Shown one piece after another: positions 35,004-44,211 of a stretch of DNA of 64,000 nt (position 1 is the first letter of the stretch; each line of letters starts with the position of its first letter). The notes below the pieces were generated by a model. It was not told the origin of the DNA. It ran no database searches and was given only the letters and a program-made list of their open reading frames with translations. Made by a program: the position numbers and the translations under genes. Origin of the DNA: Betaproteobacteria bacterium (lineage in GTDB: Bacteria > Pseudomonadota > Gammaproteobacteria > Burkholderiales > Rhodocyclaceae); NCBI GenBank assembly GCA_016194935.1, contig JACQAO010000028.1:62001-126000 (forward strand), in the 5' to 3' direction.

Positions 35004-36248
35004 TCAGGGGAAACGCGGAGCGCTGGGTAGAGTGCCGGTTTTGGCGGGTGCAGATAATCCGCTGATCACCATGTTGCCTTCTTTCAACTCGCCGTCAACG
35101 ATTTCCGTCATCTTGCCGTCGTTGATACCCAACCGGACGGGCAGCGCTTTCGGTTTGCCGTTTTCGTCGAGCACCCACAGTCGCCCATTGGCGGCTGCGC
35201 CTGCGCTGCGGGTAGATTTATATTCGACGGGTTTTTCTTCGGCGCTGCCCGGCGGGCGGAAACGCAGCGCTGCATTCGGCGCTTTGAGGACATTGTCTTT
35301 GCGGGCGACGACGATACGCACGTTGGCGGTCATGCCCGGCAGCAGCGCCAGATCAGGGTTGGCGGCGGAGATGATAACGGTGTAGGTGACCACATTGGAA
35401 ACCACCTGGGCGGCCTTGCGCACTTGCACCACCGCGCCTTCGAAGGCGCGTCCGGGAAAGGCATCCACGGTGAAGCCGGCTTTCTGGCCGAGATGGATGC
35501 GACCGACATCGGCTTCGTCGATGGACGTTTCCACCTGCATGTCGTTGAGGCTTTTGGCGATGATGAACAATTCCGGCGCCTGCAAGCTGGCGGCCACCGT
35601 CTGCCCGGTATCGACACTGCGTTTGACGACGATGCCATCGACGGGCGAGCGGATCGCGGTGCGCTCGAGATCTACCCTGGCCTGCGCCAACTGGGACTCG
35701 CGCTGCCGCACCACGGCCTCGCTGTTGTGCACCTGGGCTTCCGCCACCTGGGATGCTGCCCGGGCGACGTCGTATGCGGTTTGCGCCTTATCACGGTCGG
35801 CGGCGGCAATGAAATTCTTTTCCAGCAGTAATTTTTTTCGTTCGTAATCGCGCGCTGCATCCGCCAGGCTGGCGGCGGCCCGCGCGACTTCGGCGCGCTG
35901 CACCGCCAGGGCGGCGCGGGTGGCTTCGAGATCGGCTTCTGCCTGGCGCACCCGCAATTGAAAGGTTTCCGGATCAATGCGGGCGATGAGTTGTCCGGCT
36001 TTTACCGGGCTGTTGAAGTCGACCAGGATTTCCTTGATCTGCCCGGAGACCTGGGAACCGACTTGCACCGACACCACCGGGTTGAGCGTGCCGGTGGCTG
36101 AGACCTGCGCCGTCAGTGCGCCGTTTTCGATCCTGGCGAGTTTGTAGCGGGGCTGATCTGCGCCACTGCCGAGATAGCGGTAGCCGCCATAGCCGGCAAC
36201 GGCGAGCAGGGCGGCGGCAAAGAGGTACAGCAGTGGGCGGCGTCGCAT
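35004..36248 (-). CDS. MacA-type periplasmic adaptor (membrane fusion protein)
   Basis: A 414-residue adaptor anchored by a single N-terminal helix (LLYLFAAALLAVAGYGGYRYL). It has a split lipoyl/barrel-sandwich domain (VSATGTLNPVVSVQVGSQVSGQI; AIRSPVDGIVVKRSVDTGQTVA), a coiled-coil hairpin between about 95 and 185, and a beta-barrel (LHLGQKAGFTVDAFPGRAFEG-type). It links the ABC pump to an outer-membrane channel. It is the first gene of the adaptor-ATPase-permease operon and lies 45 bases downstream of soxB, probably a separate unit. Confidence 0.87.
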   Translation of the reverse strand: MRRRPLLYLFAAALLAVAGYGGYRYLGSGADQPRYKLARIENGALTAQVSATGTLNPVVSVQVGSQVSGQIKEILVDFNSPVKAGQLIARIDPETFQLRVRQAEADLEATRAALAVQRAEVARAAASLADAARDYERKKLLLEKNFIAAADRDKAQTAYDVARAASQVAEAQVHNSEAVVRQRESQLAQARVDLERTAIRSPVDGIVVKRSVDTGQTVAASLQAPELFIIAKSLNDMQVETSIDEADVGRIHLGQKAGFTVDAFPGRAFEGAVVQVRKAAQVVSNVVTYTVIISAANPDLALLPGMTANVRIVVARKDNVLKAPNAALRFRPPGSAEEKPVEYKSTRSAGAAANGRLWVLDENGKPKALPVRLGINDGKMTEIVDGELKEGNMVISGLSAPAKTGTLPSAPRFP

Positions 36249-36293
36249 GCGGCGATTCTAGCGCACGACCCCGCACCTGACTGTGAGTAAATG

Positions 36294-38012
36294 TTACAGG
36301 GCGATGCCGGGGTTGTTATTCACGCCCACCAACTTGGGCAGGTTGAGTTTGCGCGGGGTGATGACTTTCTTGTCACGCAGATAGCCCGCCACTACATCCC
36401 ATATCGGCTCGCCGCTGGCGCCTTCCGTCACCGGCGCCCAGCCGGCGACTTTGTACGTCTTGCCGGCTGCCAGCGGTTTGCCGTTAAGCCGCATATCGTT
36501 GATGCGCTTGCCGATCCTGGCGTTCGGATCGCAGGTGTACGTCATCCCGCCGATCCGCACCATGTCGCCGCCCTGCTGGTAGTAGGGGTCGGGATTGAAC
36601 AGGTTGTCGCCGACATCTTCGAGAATATTCTTGATGGTCTCGGCGCTCATCTCGGTCAGCGTCGACCAGGGATAGGTGATGGCGGTCTGATCCATCAGGT
36701 GTTCCATGGTGATGGTCTGCCCCGGCAGGATCGTGGTACCCCAGCGGAAGCCGGGAGAAAAGCCGATCTCGGCGCCTTTGACTTCCAGCATGGCGTCGAG
36801 AATCAGTTGATCCCAGGAACCGTTGAAATTGCCGCGGCGGTAGAGCAGCCCTTCGGAGACGGCGAGTTTCTCATCCAGCTTGTCCTTGTAAGGCGCGCGC
36901 ACCTGCTCGATGTGGGCAGCCATTGCGGCATCAGCCGGCAGCAGGTTGGCGAACACCGGCAGCAGTTTGTAGCGGAAGCCCTGGATTTTTCCGCCGCGCA
37001 CGTCGAAGTCGAGCACCGAGAGAAATTTTCCGTTGGAGCCGGAGTTGCACACCAGGGTCTGGCCGCCGGCGTTTTTAACGAAGGTCGGCGCGGGTACGCC
37101 GTCGTGCGTATGACCACCGAGTATCGCGTCGATGCCGGTGACGCGCGTGGCCATTTTCAGGTCGACGTCCATGCCGTTATGCGACAGCACCACCACCACC
37201 TGCGCACCCTTGGCGCGCGCTTCGTTGACGACTTTCTGCATCCCATCTTCCTGAATGCCGAAGGTCCAGTCCGGCATCATGTAGCGCGGGTTGGCGATGG
37301 GCGTGTAAGGAAAAGCCTGGCCGATGATCGCCACCGGTACGCCATTCATTTCGCGCATGGTGTAGGCCTTGAACACCGGATCGCCAAAGTCGGCGGTCTT
37401 GACGTTCTGGGCGAGGAACTCGATCTTGCCGGCGAAATCCTTGGTGACGATTTCCTGGATGCGCTGTTGTCCGAAGGTGAAATCCCAATGCCCGGTCATG
37501 ATGTCTACACCCAGCAGCTTGGCGGCGTCGACCATGTCCTGGCCCTTGCTCCACAGTGCGGTGGCAGAACCCTGCCAGGTGTCGCCGCCATCCAGCAGCA
37601 GCGACCCCGGTCGGGAAGCGCGCAGGCGTTTGACCAGGGTGGCGAGATGGGCGAAGCCGCCGATTTTCCCGTAGGTTTTTGCCGCCTGGGTAAAATCAAG
37701 ATAGGTGAAGGCGTATGCCTCGGGCGTGCCAGGCTTGATGCCGAATGCTTTCAGCAAGTATTTGCCGACCAGATGCGGGGCTTTGCCTGCGGCGACGCCG
37801 ACACCGAGATTGACGCTGGGTTCACGAAAATAGATCGGCAGCAGTTGTGCGTGGCAGTCGGTGTAATGCAGCAGCGAAACATTGCCGAAGCGCGGCAGGT
37901 CGTAGTATTTCCCGGCGTCCTGCGCGGCCAGCAGGTCTTTGGAATCGAGTGCAAAACCCGCAGCGGCGGCGGCGGCGAGAACTTGCAGGAATTCACGGCG
38001 ATGCATGGACAT
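36294..38012 (-). CDS. soxB: thiosulfohydrolase SoxB
   Basis: A 572-residue periplasmic enzyme that releases sulfate from the sulfonate of SoxY-bound thiosulfate. The Tat signal (HRREFLQVLAAAAAAGFAL) exports it folded. The di-manganese metallophosphatase motifs are present: LLHYTDCHAQLLP near 48, LDGGDTWQGSA near 140, TGHWDF near 172, LSHNG near 275 and GGHTHD near 296. The length is normal for SoxB. It is the last gene of soxYZAXB. A strong hairpin lies between soxX and soxB, so soxB message levels may differ from the others. Confidence 0.96.
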   Translation of the reverse strand: MSMHRREFLQVLAAAAAAGFALDSKDLLAAQDAGKYYDLPRFGNVSLLHYTDCHAQLLPIYFREPSVNLGVGVAAGKAPHLVGKYLLKAFGIKPGTPEAYAFTYLDFTQAAKTYGKIGGFAHLATLVKRLRASRPGSLLLDGGDTWQGSATALWSKGQDMVDAAKLLGVDIMTGHWDFTFGQQRIQEIVTKDFAGKIEFLAQNVKTADFGDPVFKAYTMREMNGVPVAIIGQAFPYTPIANPRYMMPDWTFGIQEDGMQKVVNEARAKGAQVVVVLSHNGMDVDLKMATRVTGIDAILGGHTHDGVPAPTFVKNAGGQTLVCNSGSNGKFLSVLDFDVRGGKIQGFRYKLLPVFANLLPADAAMAAHIEQVRAPYKDKLDEKLAVSEGLLYRRGNFNGSWDQLILDAMLEVKGAEIGFSPGFRWGTTILPGQTITMEHLMDQTAITYPWSTLTEMSAETIKNILEDVGDNLFNPDPYYQQGGDMVRIGGMTYTCDPNARIGKRINDMRLNGKPLAAGKTYKVAGWAPVTEGASGEPIWDVVAGYLRDKKVITPRKLNLPKLVGVNNNPGIAL

Positions 38013-38033
38013 ATGAGTGTGGCTCCGAAAAGA

Positions 38034-38058
38034 AAAGGCTAGTCAGCGACTAGCCTTT
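38034..38058 (-). terminator. intra-operon hairpin between soxX and soxB
   Basis: A perfect 11-bp stem (AAAGGCTAGTC / GACTAGCCTTT) with a 3-base loop lies in the 65-base gap between soxX and soxB. On the minus strand it is followed by TCTTTTC, so with the stem's own TTT it could act as a leaky intrinsic terminator or as a 3' stabiliser of a processed soxYZAX message. Confidence 0.6.
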
Positions 38059-38077
38059 CCTCGATTGCATGGCGCAA

Positions 38078-38695
38078 TTATTGGTTGACGGGAGAACTGG
38101 GGTCCATCAGCAAGGCAACCAGATCTTTGATCTGTTGCTCCGTTAAAGTACCGGTATGACCAAAGCGCGGCATGCTTGAACACAGATTGGTGATCTTGGA
38201 GTCATAAATCTTGGTGTAAGCGTACTTCTGATTCTCAGGACTGAAGCCTCGGGTTTTGCCGAAATGAAAGAGACTCGGGCCGATGGTGCCGAAAGAAGTT
38301 TCTTTAGGACCGATCTGGTGGCAGTTGTAGCAACTACCGCCGGCAGGCGCACCCGGCTTGTCGCTCCAGGTCATGCCGTTTCCAGCCTGGGCGATTTTCT
38401 CGCCCGATTTCCAGTCGCCCATCAGCTTGCCGTCCGCCGGGAGCTTGAGGCTTGCCGCTTCGTCCTTCTCCATCTGTTCGGCGATACCCTTGGGAGGTTT
38501 GTTGTTGGTGCGATTGCAGATCGCCTGCAAGCCGTCTTCGTTCAGCCGGTCCATGCCGGCCATGCCCTTGGCGTGAAAGTCGCGCTTCATCATGGCGACG
38601 GCCTGGGCGCGATAGTCTTGTGCCTGGCTGGGAAAAGCCGCCAGCAGGGCGATCATGGCGGCACTGGACAACAATGAAATATTTCGGATGTTCAT
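38078..38695 (-). CDS. soxX: sulfur oxidation c-type cytochrome SoxX
   Basis: A 205-residue periplasmic monoheme cytochrome c, the partner of SoxA in the complex that oxidatively joins thiosulfate to the SoxY cysteine. A Sec signal (LLSSAAMIALLAAFPSQA) precedes the mature protein. The heme site CYNCH is near residue 121 and the likely methionine ligand lies in SSMPRFGHTG near 173. The ATG at 38695 has AGGAGA upstream; an in-frame TTG at 38716 is rejected. At about 180 mature residues it is a longer SoxX with an N-terminal extension before the heme. Confidence 0.93.
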   Translation of the reverse strand: MNIRNISLLSSAAMIALLAAFPSQAQDYRAQAVAMMKRDFHAKGMAGMDRLNEDGLQAICNRTNNKPPKGIAEQMEKDEAASLKLPADGKLMGDWKSGEKIAQAGNGMTWSDKPGAPAGGSCYNCHQIGPKETSFGTIGPSLFHFGKTRGFSPENQKYAYTKIYDSKITNLCSSMPRFGHTGTLTEQQIKDLVALLMDPSSPVNQ

Positions 38696-38712
38696 CTCTG
38701 TGTTCTCCTGGT

Positions 38713-39594
38713 TCAACGTTTGATTCCGGGGCCTTTGTACACCTGGCCGTTGGCATTTACCGCCATGTAGGTGAGCAGGTCGGTGATCGTCTGGGAGACG
38801 TAGCCGGGCTCAGGGAAGCGCTGCTGACGGAAGCAGTCATTCATGCGCCACTGGATGGTGTGCATGAGGCCCCCGGTCATGCGATATCCAGGCCAGCCCT
38901 GGGTCGCGGCCATTGCGCCGCTTTTTGACGAGAGGTTGGGCAGTACCTGGGTGCGGATGCGCTTGCCATCTTCGCCGTGGCAGGTGGCGCAGGAGAAATC
39001 ATAAGGCCCGGCACGGTAGTGGAAAATCTCCCGGCCCACTTCGAAGGCTTCACGCTCCTTGGGATTCTTTTGCGGAATGGCCAACTTCATGCCGCGTGAC
39101 TGACCCGCCACATAGGTGGTCAGCGATACCGGATCAGGCGTGCTGGAATCGCTGCTGAAGGGTTTTTTCGCCAGGTCGGCAGCCTTGAAGCCTTGCAGTG
39201 TTTCCATGCAATACACGATGCGCCGCTCGGCATCCATCACCTGGTCGACATCGGCAAAGTAGCGCGGCATCTTCACATAGGCGCCCTTGACAACGCCGGG
39301 GCCGAGGCCCAGATCGCACTGCTCCAGCGAGGCGTTCTTCGGCCCGCGCTTCATGGTCCACAACTCCTTGCCTTTTTGCTCGAATAATTCGGCAGGGTTG
39401 TCGTCTTCCAGCACTTCGCGGAATTTTTCAAAATCGGCTGTCGTGGGGTCCGGCGCGGCTTTCATCGCCGGCATGGCGTGCATCGGTTTCATGTGATGCT
39501 TTTCTGCGGCGGGTTTTCCCTGGGCCGCAGCCGATGGAGCAATTCCCGCCAGGGACAGTGCGGCCAGAGCGCCGAGCGTGATGGTGTATTTCAT
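38713..39594 (-). CDS. soxA: sulfur oxidation c-type cytochrome SoxA, monoheme form
   Basis: A 293-residue periplasmic cytochrome with a Sec signal (LGALAALSLAGIAPSAAA). Only one heme site is present, CATCH near 203. The N-terminal domain has lone cysteines (EQCDLG and VYCMETL) where diheme SoxA carries its first heme, so this is the monoheme type. The catalytic cysteine, which carries a persulfide in active SoxA and ligates heme, is in NDCFRQQR near 248. The start at 39594 was chosen for the signal peptide and the GGAGG site; the frame runs on upstream without support. Confidence 0.94.
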   Translation of the reverse strand: MKYTITLGALAALSLAGIAPSAAAQGKPAAEKHHMKPMHAMPAMKAAPDPTTADFEKFREVLEDDNPAELFEQKGKELWTMKRGPKNASLEQCDLGLGPGVVKGAYVKMPRYFADVDQVMDAERRIVYCMETLQGFKAADLAKKPFSSDSSTPDPVSLTTYVAGQSRGMKLAIPQKNPKEREAFEVGREIFHYRAGPYDFSCATCHGEDGKRIRTQVLPNLSSKSGAMAATQGWPGYRMTGGLMHTIQWRMNDCFRQQRFPEPGYVSQTITDLLTYMAVNANGQVYKGPGIKR

Positions 39595-39710
39595 GTATCC
39601 TCCTAGGATTAATGCGGTTCCCCGATCAGGCGGGTAAGCACGGCGGGGTTTGCCTGCGCCCCAGCCTTTGTATTTCACTGCTTGCCCGCGTTTAGTTTAA
39701 CGCGGAGCAA

Positions 39711-40022
39711 TCAGTTGATGGCGGTCTCATCGCTGCGCTTGTCGCCGGTGTTGTCCACCCAACTGACCACCACCTTGTCGCCGGCTTTGGCGCCCTTGAC
39801 CCTGAAACCAAACACCGGATTGCGCGATACCGAAGTACCGATCTGCCCGTCGACGACCGTCTTGCCGTTGACCGTGACGGTAACCGACTGGATGAAGTGG
39901 GCCGGGATGACTTTTCCGGCGCCATCCTTGCGCTGCCCGGTTTCCATCGGATGACTCATCAGCACGCGGATCTCCGCAGCGTCACCCTTCATCTGGGCGC
40001 GAATTTTCATTGGGTCTGCCAT
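39711..40022 (-). CDS. soxZ: thiosulfate carrier subunit SoxZ
   Basis: A 103-residue immunoglobulin-like protein that pairs with SoxY to carry sulfur intermediates. The sequence has the usual SoxZ landmarks: KIRAQMKGDAAEIRVLMSHPMETGQR, then IPAHFIQSVTVTVNGK and the C-terminal KVVVSWVDNTGD. It has no signal of its own; SoxZ is exported with SoxY through the SoxY Tat signal. It lies 59 bases after soxY. The 116-base gap to soxA holds only a GC-rich stretch. Confidence 0.95.
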   Translation of the reverse strand: MADPMKIRAQMKGDAAEIRVLMSHPMETGQRKDGAGKVIPAHFIQSVTVTVNGKTVVDGQIGTSVSRNPVFGFRVKGAKAGDKVVVSWVDNTGDKRSDETAIN

Positions 40023-40081
40023 GTTCTATGTCCTTAGTCTGGTGTATCGAATTCGAATATTAAACGTGCGTCCGGCAGCGC

Positions 40082-40552
40082 TCAGCCGCCGCAGCCGCCC
40101 ACAGTGACTTTGACTTCTTTCTGGGCCGTATAGAACTTCCCGTCCGCCTTGGCAACCACCTTGACGACGGAAGTCTGCGCCAGCTTGAGGCGTACCGCAG
40201 CTTCCGGAATTGCCCCATTGGAAAAGTGAAAGGTCGTCGAGAGAGGGAAGGGATTCTTGACCACCAGAATCGACAGCTCGCTGGTGTTGGGAATATTGCT
40301 GGCTACGTCAACCGGCACAACCGCGCCGTTTTCGGCGATATCCGGAGCTTTCAGGACGATGTCCTTGCTCTCGGTGGCGGCGGTGGCGCCGAGTCCCTTC
40401 ATGGCCCCGTCCAGGTCCTTGGAATCGAATGCGGACTTGTTCCAGTCCGCCGCCAGCACCTGGCCGGGCTTCAGTACGCCGGCGGCAAGCGCGACGCTGA
40501 GCACACCGCTGACGCTGGCGCCCTTCAATATTGTTCTGCGCAACATATCCAT
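40082..40552 (-). CDS. soxY: thiosulfate carrier subunit SoxY
   Basis: A 156-residue carrier ending in VTVGGCGG; the cysteine in this swinging C-terminal arm holds the sulfur substrate covalently while SoxAX and SoxB act on it. The N-terminus (LRRTILKGASVSGVLSVAL) is a Tat signal. It is the first gene of soxYZAXB, with GGAGGAG just before the ATG. No soxCD is in the operon, so the sulfane sulfur left on SoxY is probably passed on for storage as sulfur or cytoplasmic oxidation. Confidence 0.96.
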   Translation of the reverse strand: MDMLRRTILKGASVSGVLSVALAAGVLKPGQVLAADWNKSAFDSKDLDGAMKGLGATAATESKDIVLKAPDIAENGAVVPVDVASNIPNTSELSILVVKNPFPLSTTFHFSNGAIPEAAVRLKLAQTSVVKVVAKADGKFYTAQKEVKVTVGGCGG

Positions 40553-40594
40553 TAATGACTCCTCCGAACTGGGTTGGTTATTTATTTCAGCTTG

Positions 40595-40618
40595 TTTGCA
40601 TGTTTTTACTTATGCAAA
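40595..40618. promoter_or_regulatory. inverted repeat in the soxY leader, possible operator or stem-loop
   Basis: A perfect 7-bp inverted repeat (TTTGCAT / ATGCAAA) with a 10-base spacer lies about 45 bases upstream of soxY, downstream of the predicted promoter. It could be a repressor site (for example for a SoxR-type regulator) or a hairpin in the message. Confidence 0.4.
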
Positions 40619-40663
40619 TCGAGCCAGACAGCGATCTATTACAGACATACAGACACCGGATCA

Positions 40664-40692
40664 ACTATGTTGTAAGAAATTCGGCTTGTCAA
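40664..40692 (-). promoter_or_regulatory. soxYZAXB promoter
   Basis: On the minus strand a perfect TTGACA (40687-40692) is followed after exactly 17 bases by CATAGT (40664-40669), a 4/6 match to TATAAT. Transcription would start near 40657, giving a leader of about 105 bases that contains a palindrome. Confidence 0.6.
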
Positions 40693-40811
40693 TAATATTT
40701 GGATACAGATCCGGCTTGGCATTGTGGCATTTTGGTTTTACCTTGCAACTTAAAATTCCGATGGTGGAATAAGTCTCGCTGATTTCAGTAAATGCTTATA
40801 TGCCAAATGCG

Positions 40812-41294
40812 TCAATCGCCCGCAATCCAGCGCCCCGACTTGCCCCCGCTTTTTTCGAGCAGGCGAATGTCCTCGATACGCATACTGCGGTCGGCGGCTT
40901 TGCACATATCGTAGATGGTCAGCAAGGCGACGCTGACTGCCGTCAACGCTTCCATTTCGACACCGGTGCGGCCAAGAGTTTCGGCGGTTACTGCGCAGGT
41001 GATGCGAAGAGATGCTGCGTCGACGGTAAACTCAACCCCGACGCGCGTCAGCGCCAGCGGGTGGCACAAGGGAATCAGTTCAGAAGTCCGTTTGGCGGCC
41101 TGGATCGCGGCGATCCGCGCGATCCCCAGCACGTCGCCTTTCTTGACATCGCCGGCCTGGATCAGCGCCAGGGTCGCCGCTTGCAGCTTGATGCTGCCGC
41201 TGGCGCGGGCGATACGCCGGGTTTCGGGCTTTTCGCCGACGTCCACCATGTGCGCCTGGCCGGCGGAATCAAAGTGTGTCAATGACGCATTCAT
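40812..41294 (-). CDS. moaC: cyclic pyranopterin monophosphate synthase MoaC
   Basis: A 160-residue enzyme that forms cyclic pyranopterin monophosphate in molybdenum cofactor synthesis. Recognisable segments are [18 protein letters not shown] near 16-33, [15 protein letters not shown] near 70-84, [23 protein letters not shown] near 110-132 and [12 protein letters not shown] at the end, which together define the active site. The frame continues upstream of 41294, but MoaC length and the conserved N-terminus fix this start. It is divergent from bepA and lies upstream of, but separate from, the sox promoter region. Confidence 0.95.
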   Translation of the reverse strand: MNASLTHFDSAGQAHMVDVGEKPETRRIARASGSIKLQAATLALIQAGDVKKGDVLGIARIAAIQAAKRTSELIPLCHPLALTRVGVEFTVDAASLRITCAVTAETLGRTGVEMEALTAVSVALLTIYDMCKAADRSMRIEDIRLLEKSGGKSGRWIAGD

Positions 41295-41351
41295 ATCGGG
41301 TTTCCTGGACGGACAAAGGAACGATGGCAGGTAACGGTTATCATAGCTGAC

Positions 41352-42791
41352 ATGCGAATTAGAGCATTGTTGTTGTGTTTTGTGTTTCTGGCGCCGACGG
41401 TGCTGGCCGATGGCTTGCCCGATCTGGGCGAGGTTGCCCAGGCCGATTTCTCGCCGGCCACGGAAAAGCGCGTCGGCGAGGCCGCCATGCGCGACATCCG
41501 TCTGCATGAGCCGGCTTATGTCAATGATCCGGAAATCAGCGGCTACCTTAATCGCCTGGGTGCGCGCCTGGTGGCGCAGAGCAGCGATGCGGGCCATGAC
41601 TTCGAGTTTTTCGCGCTGCGCGATCCTACCCTGAATGCCTTCGCCATGCCCGGCGGCTATATCGGCGTGCATACCGGCCTGATCCTGGCGGCGCAGTCGG
41701 AATCGGAGCTGGCTTCGGTGCTGGCGCACGAAATTTCCCACGTCACCCAGCACCACCTCGCCCGCCAACTGGGCGCGCAAAGCCAGGCGCAGTTACCGAT
41801 GCTGCTGTCCCTGGCGGTGGCGATTCTGGCTTCGCGCAGCCGTGGCGACATTGCCCAGGGCGCTTTGCTGGCCGGCCAGGCCGCCAGTATCCAGAGCCAG
41901 CTCAGCTACTCGCGCGACTTTGAACGCGAGGCGGATCGTCTGGGGCTCCAGTTGCTGGAACGCGCCGGCTTCGACGTGCGCGGCATGGCGAGCTTTTTTG
42001 AACGCCTGCAGAAATTCGGCAGGCTCTACGACAACAACGCACCCGGTTATCTGCGCACCCATCCGCTTACCACCGAGCGCATCGCCGACATGGAAAACCG
42101 CATCCAGTCGTACCCTTACCGGCAGGTGCCGGATTCGCTGGATTTCCTGCTGGTGCGCGCCAAACTCAAGGCAGAAGAGGGTACGCCGCAGGATGCCGTG
42201 ACGGAATTCGAATCGCAGTTGCGCGAGCACAAGTATGCCAGCGAGATAGCGGTGCGTTACGGTTACGCCGTCGCCCTGTCGCGCGCCGGCAATTTCACTG
42301 GCGCCGGGCGGCAACTGGCCGAGCTGCGCCGTCTCAAGGTCGATTCGGCGATGGTCGAATCGCTCGCCGCCAGGCTGCGGGTCAGCCAGAACGATTTGAC
42401 CGGCGCACTCGCCATCCTGCGTCCAGCGCTGCTGCGCTATCCGCAGGAGCGCGGGCTGGCCTATGCGCTGGTCGAGACGCTGCTGGCGGATAAGCAGTTG
42501 CAGGCGGCGCTGCGCGTCACCCTGGACGATTTGCAGACCTACCCGTCCGATGCGCGCATGCAGGGATTGCAGGCCAGAACCTATGCAGCCCTCGGCAAAC
42601 GCTTGCAGCAGCATCGCGCCCAGGCCGAGGTGTATGTCCTGGAGGGGCAGTTGCAGGAGGCGATTATCCAACTGCAATTGGCGCAGAAGTCCGGCGACGG
42701 GGATTTCTACGAGCACTCGCAGGTGGATGCCCGGCTGCGCGAGATCAAGCAGCGCCAGGCGGAAGAAGCCAAGGAAAAAAAGCGCCAGTAA
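41352..42791 (+). CDS. bepA: M48-family periplasmic metalloprotease with TPR domain (BepA-like)
   Basis: A 479-residue exported protein. A Sec signal ([19 protein letters not shown]) leads to an M48 peptidase domain with the zinc motif HEISH near residue 126 and the downstream glutamate in [13 protein letters not shown] near 195. The C-terminal 220 residues form TPR repeats, as in BepA (YfgC), which helps assemble or degrade outer-membrane proteins such as LptD. Family length is about 487, so it is complete. A coiled, lysine-rich C-terminus ends it. It is transcribed away from moaC. Confidence 0.88.
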   Translation: MRIRALLLCFVFLAPTVLADGLPDLGEVAQADFSPATEKRVGEAAMRDIRLHEPAYVNDPEISGYLNRLGARLVAQSSDAGHDFEFFALRDPTLNAFAMPGGYIGVHTGLILAAQSESELASVLAHEISHVTQHHLARQLGAQSQAQLPMLLSLAVAILASRSRGDIAQGALLAGQAASIQSQLSYSRDFEREADRLGLQLLERAGFDVRGMASFFERLQKFGRLYDNNAPGYLRTHPLTTERIADMENRIQSYPYRQVPDSLDFLLVRAKLKAEEGTPQDAVTEFESQLREHKYASEIAVRYGYAVALSRAGNFTGAGRQLAELRRLKVDSAMVESLAARLRVSQNDLTGALAILRPALLRYPQERGLAYALVETLLADKQLQAALRVTLDDLQTYPSDARMQGLQARTYAALGKRLQQHRAQAEVYVLEGQLQEAIIQLQLAQKSGDGDFYEHSQVDARLREIKQRQAEEAKEKKRQ

Positions 42792-42840
42792 CAGTTTTCC
42801 GTTGATCCAAATCAGGAAAATCGGCTGCCTGATTCGCCCT

Positions 42841-42858
42841 GTTTATTTTCCAATAAAC
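42841..42858. repeat. AT-rich hairpin upstream of sat
   Basis: A perfect 7-bp stem (GTTTATT / AATAAAC) with a TTCC loop lies in the 143-base gap between bepA and sat. A second, looser inverted repeat (GATTAG at 42865, CTAATC at 42889) follows. No T-run is present, so this is more likely a control feature of sat than a bepA terminator. No clear -35/-10 pair was found. Confidence 0.3.
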
Positions 42859-42934
42859 AAATAGGATTAGTCGCTCCCCGCCGAAATGCTAATCTCCTCC
42901 TTCTAACAATAGGCATTCATGAGGGGATACAAAG

Positions 42935-44149
42935 ATGGCGTTGGTCAGTCCGCATGGTGGCGTCGGTCTCAAGCCGTTATTGCTTGAAGGTCAGGCGCTC
43001 AAGGCAGAATTGTTGCGCGCCCAGACACTGCCAAAAGTCATTGTCAGTTCGCGTGAAAAAGGCGACATCATCATGCTCGGCATCGGCGGCTTTACCCCGC
43101 TCGACGGCTTCATGACGCACGGCGACTGGCAAGGCGTGTGCGACGGCATGAAAATGGTCAATGGCTTGTTCTGGCCGATCCCCATCACTCTGTCCACCAG
43201 CCGGGCAATCGCCGACGGCCTCAAGACCGGTTCCGAGATTGCCTTGATCGACCCGGAAAACGGCGAAATCCTCGCCACCATGAAGCTCACCGAGAAATAC
43301 GCCATCGACAAGGCGCATGAGTGCGCGATGGTATTCAAGACCACCGACCTGGAACATCCCGGCGTCAAAATGGTGATGGAGCAGGGCGACATCAATCTCG
43401 CCGGCCCGCTGAAGGTGTTGTCGCAGGGCGGCTTTCCGGAAAAATACGGCGACCAGTTCATGTCGCCGAAACAGACCCGCGCGCTGTTCGAATCCTACGG
43501 CTGGAGCAAGGTCGCCGCTTTCCAGACGCGCAATCCCATGCACCGTTCGCACGAATATCTCGCCAAGGTGGCGATTGAGGTCTGCGACGGCGTGCTGATC
43601 CATTCACTGCTGGGCAATCTCAAGCCCGGCGATATTCCCGCCGAAGTGCGCAGCGAGGCCATCGGCGTGCTGACGGAAAAATATTTCGTCGGCAAGACTG
43701 TGGTGCAGGCCGGCTACCCGCTCGACATGCGCTATGCCGGGCCGCGCGAGGCGCTGCTGCATGCGCTGTTCCGCCAGAACTACGGTTGCTCGCACCAGAT
43801 CGTTGGACGCGACCACGCCGGCGTGGGCAGCTACTACGGCCCCTTCGACGCCCACCATATTTTCGAACAGATCCCGAAAGACGCACTGGAAACGCAGGCG
43901 CTCAAGATCGACTGGACTTTCTGGTGCTTCAAGTGCGGCGGCATGGCTTCGGCGCGCACCTGTCCGCACCCTGAGGGCGACCGCTTGCTGCTGTCCGGCA
44001 CCAAGTTGCGCAAGATGCTTTCCGAGGGTTCGGAGGTGCCGGCGGAATTCAGCCGTCCCGAAGTGCTGGAGGTGCTGCGCGCGTATTACGCCGGCCTGGA
44101 GGATTCACAGAAAGTTGAAGTTAAATTAAGCGGACATTCCGCACGCTGA
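42935..44149 (+). CDS. sat: dissimilatory ATP sulfurylase
   Basis: A 404-residue homo-oligomeric ATP sulfurylase (Sat/MET3 type). In sulfur oxidisers it runs in reverse, turning APS and pyrophosphate into ATP and sulfate. The active-site motif [13 protein letters not shown] near residue 196 carries the HxxH pair, followed by [12 protein letters not shown] near 289 and the zinc-binding [17 protein letters not shown] near 329, typical of the bacterial dissimilatory form. It is the first gene of sat-aprBA; a hairpin separates it from aprB. It is cytoplasmic. Confidence 0.96.
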   Translation: MALVSPHGGVGLKPLLLEGQALKAELLRAQTLPKVIVSSREKGDIIMLGIGGFTPLDGFMTHGDWQGVCDGMKMVNGLFWPIPITLSTSRAIADGLKTGSEIALIDPENGEILATMKLTEKYAIDKAHECAMVFKTTDLEHPGVKMVMEQGDINLAGPLKVLSQGGFPEKYGDQFMSPKQTRALFESYGWSKVAAFQTRNPMHRSHEYLAKVAIEVCDGVLIHSLLGNLKPGDIPAEVRSEAIGVLTEKYFVGKTVVQAGYPLDMRYAGPREALLHALFRQNYGCSHQIVGRDHAGVGSYYGPFDAHHIFEQIPKDALETQALKIDWTFWCFKCGGMASARTCPHPEGDRLLLSGTKLRKMLSEGSEVPAEFSRPEVLEVLRAYYAGLEDSQKVEVKLSGHSAR

Positions 44150-44157
44150 TTTTTGAC

Positions 44158-44184
44158 CTTCCCTGTCACAGGGTGGTTTTTTGT
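44158..44184 (+). terminator. hairpin terminator/attenuator between sat and aprB
   Basis: A stem CCCTG / CAGGG with a TCA loop, extended imperfectly by CC and GG, is followed by TTTTTTGTTTT. It lies 8 bases after the sat stop and 28 bases before aprB. It should end part of the sat message, with aprBA reached by read-through or by an unseen promoter. Confidence 0.6.
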
Positions 44185-44211
44185 TTTAATTGACTAGAGG
44201 AGTAATACGCT

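Noticed and set aside
36291-38042. Plus-strand open frame of 583 codons
   Set aside because: Antisense to soxB along its whole length; the soxB frame has all catalytic motifs, this one has none.
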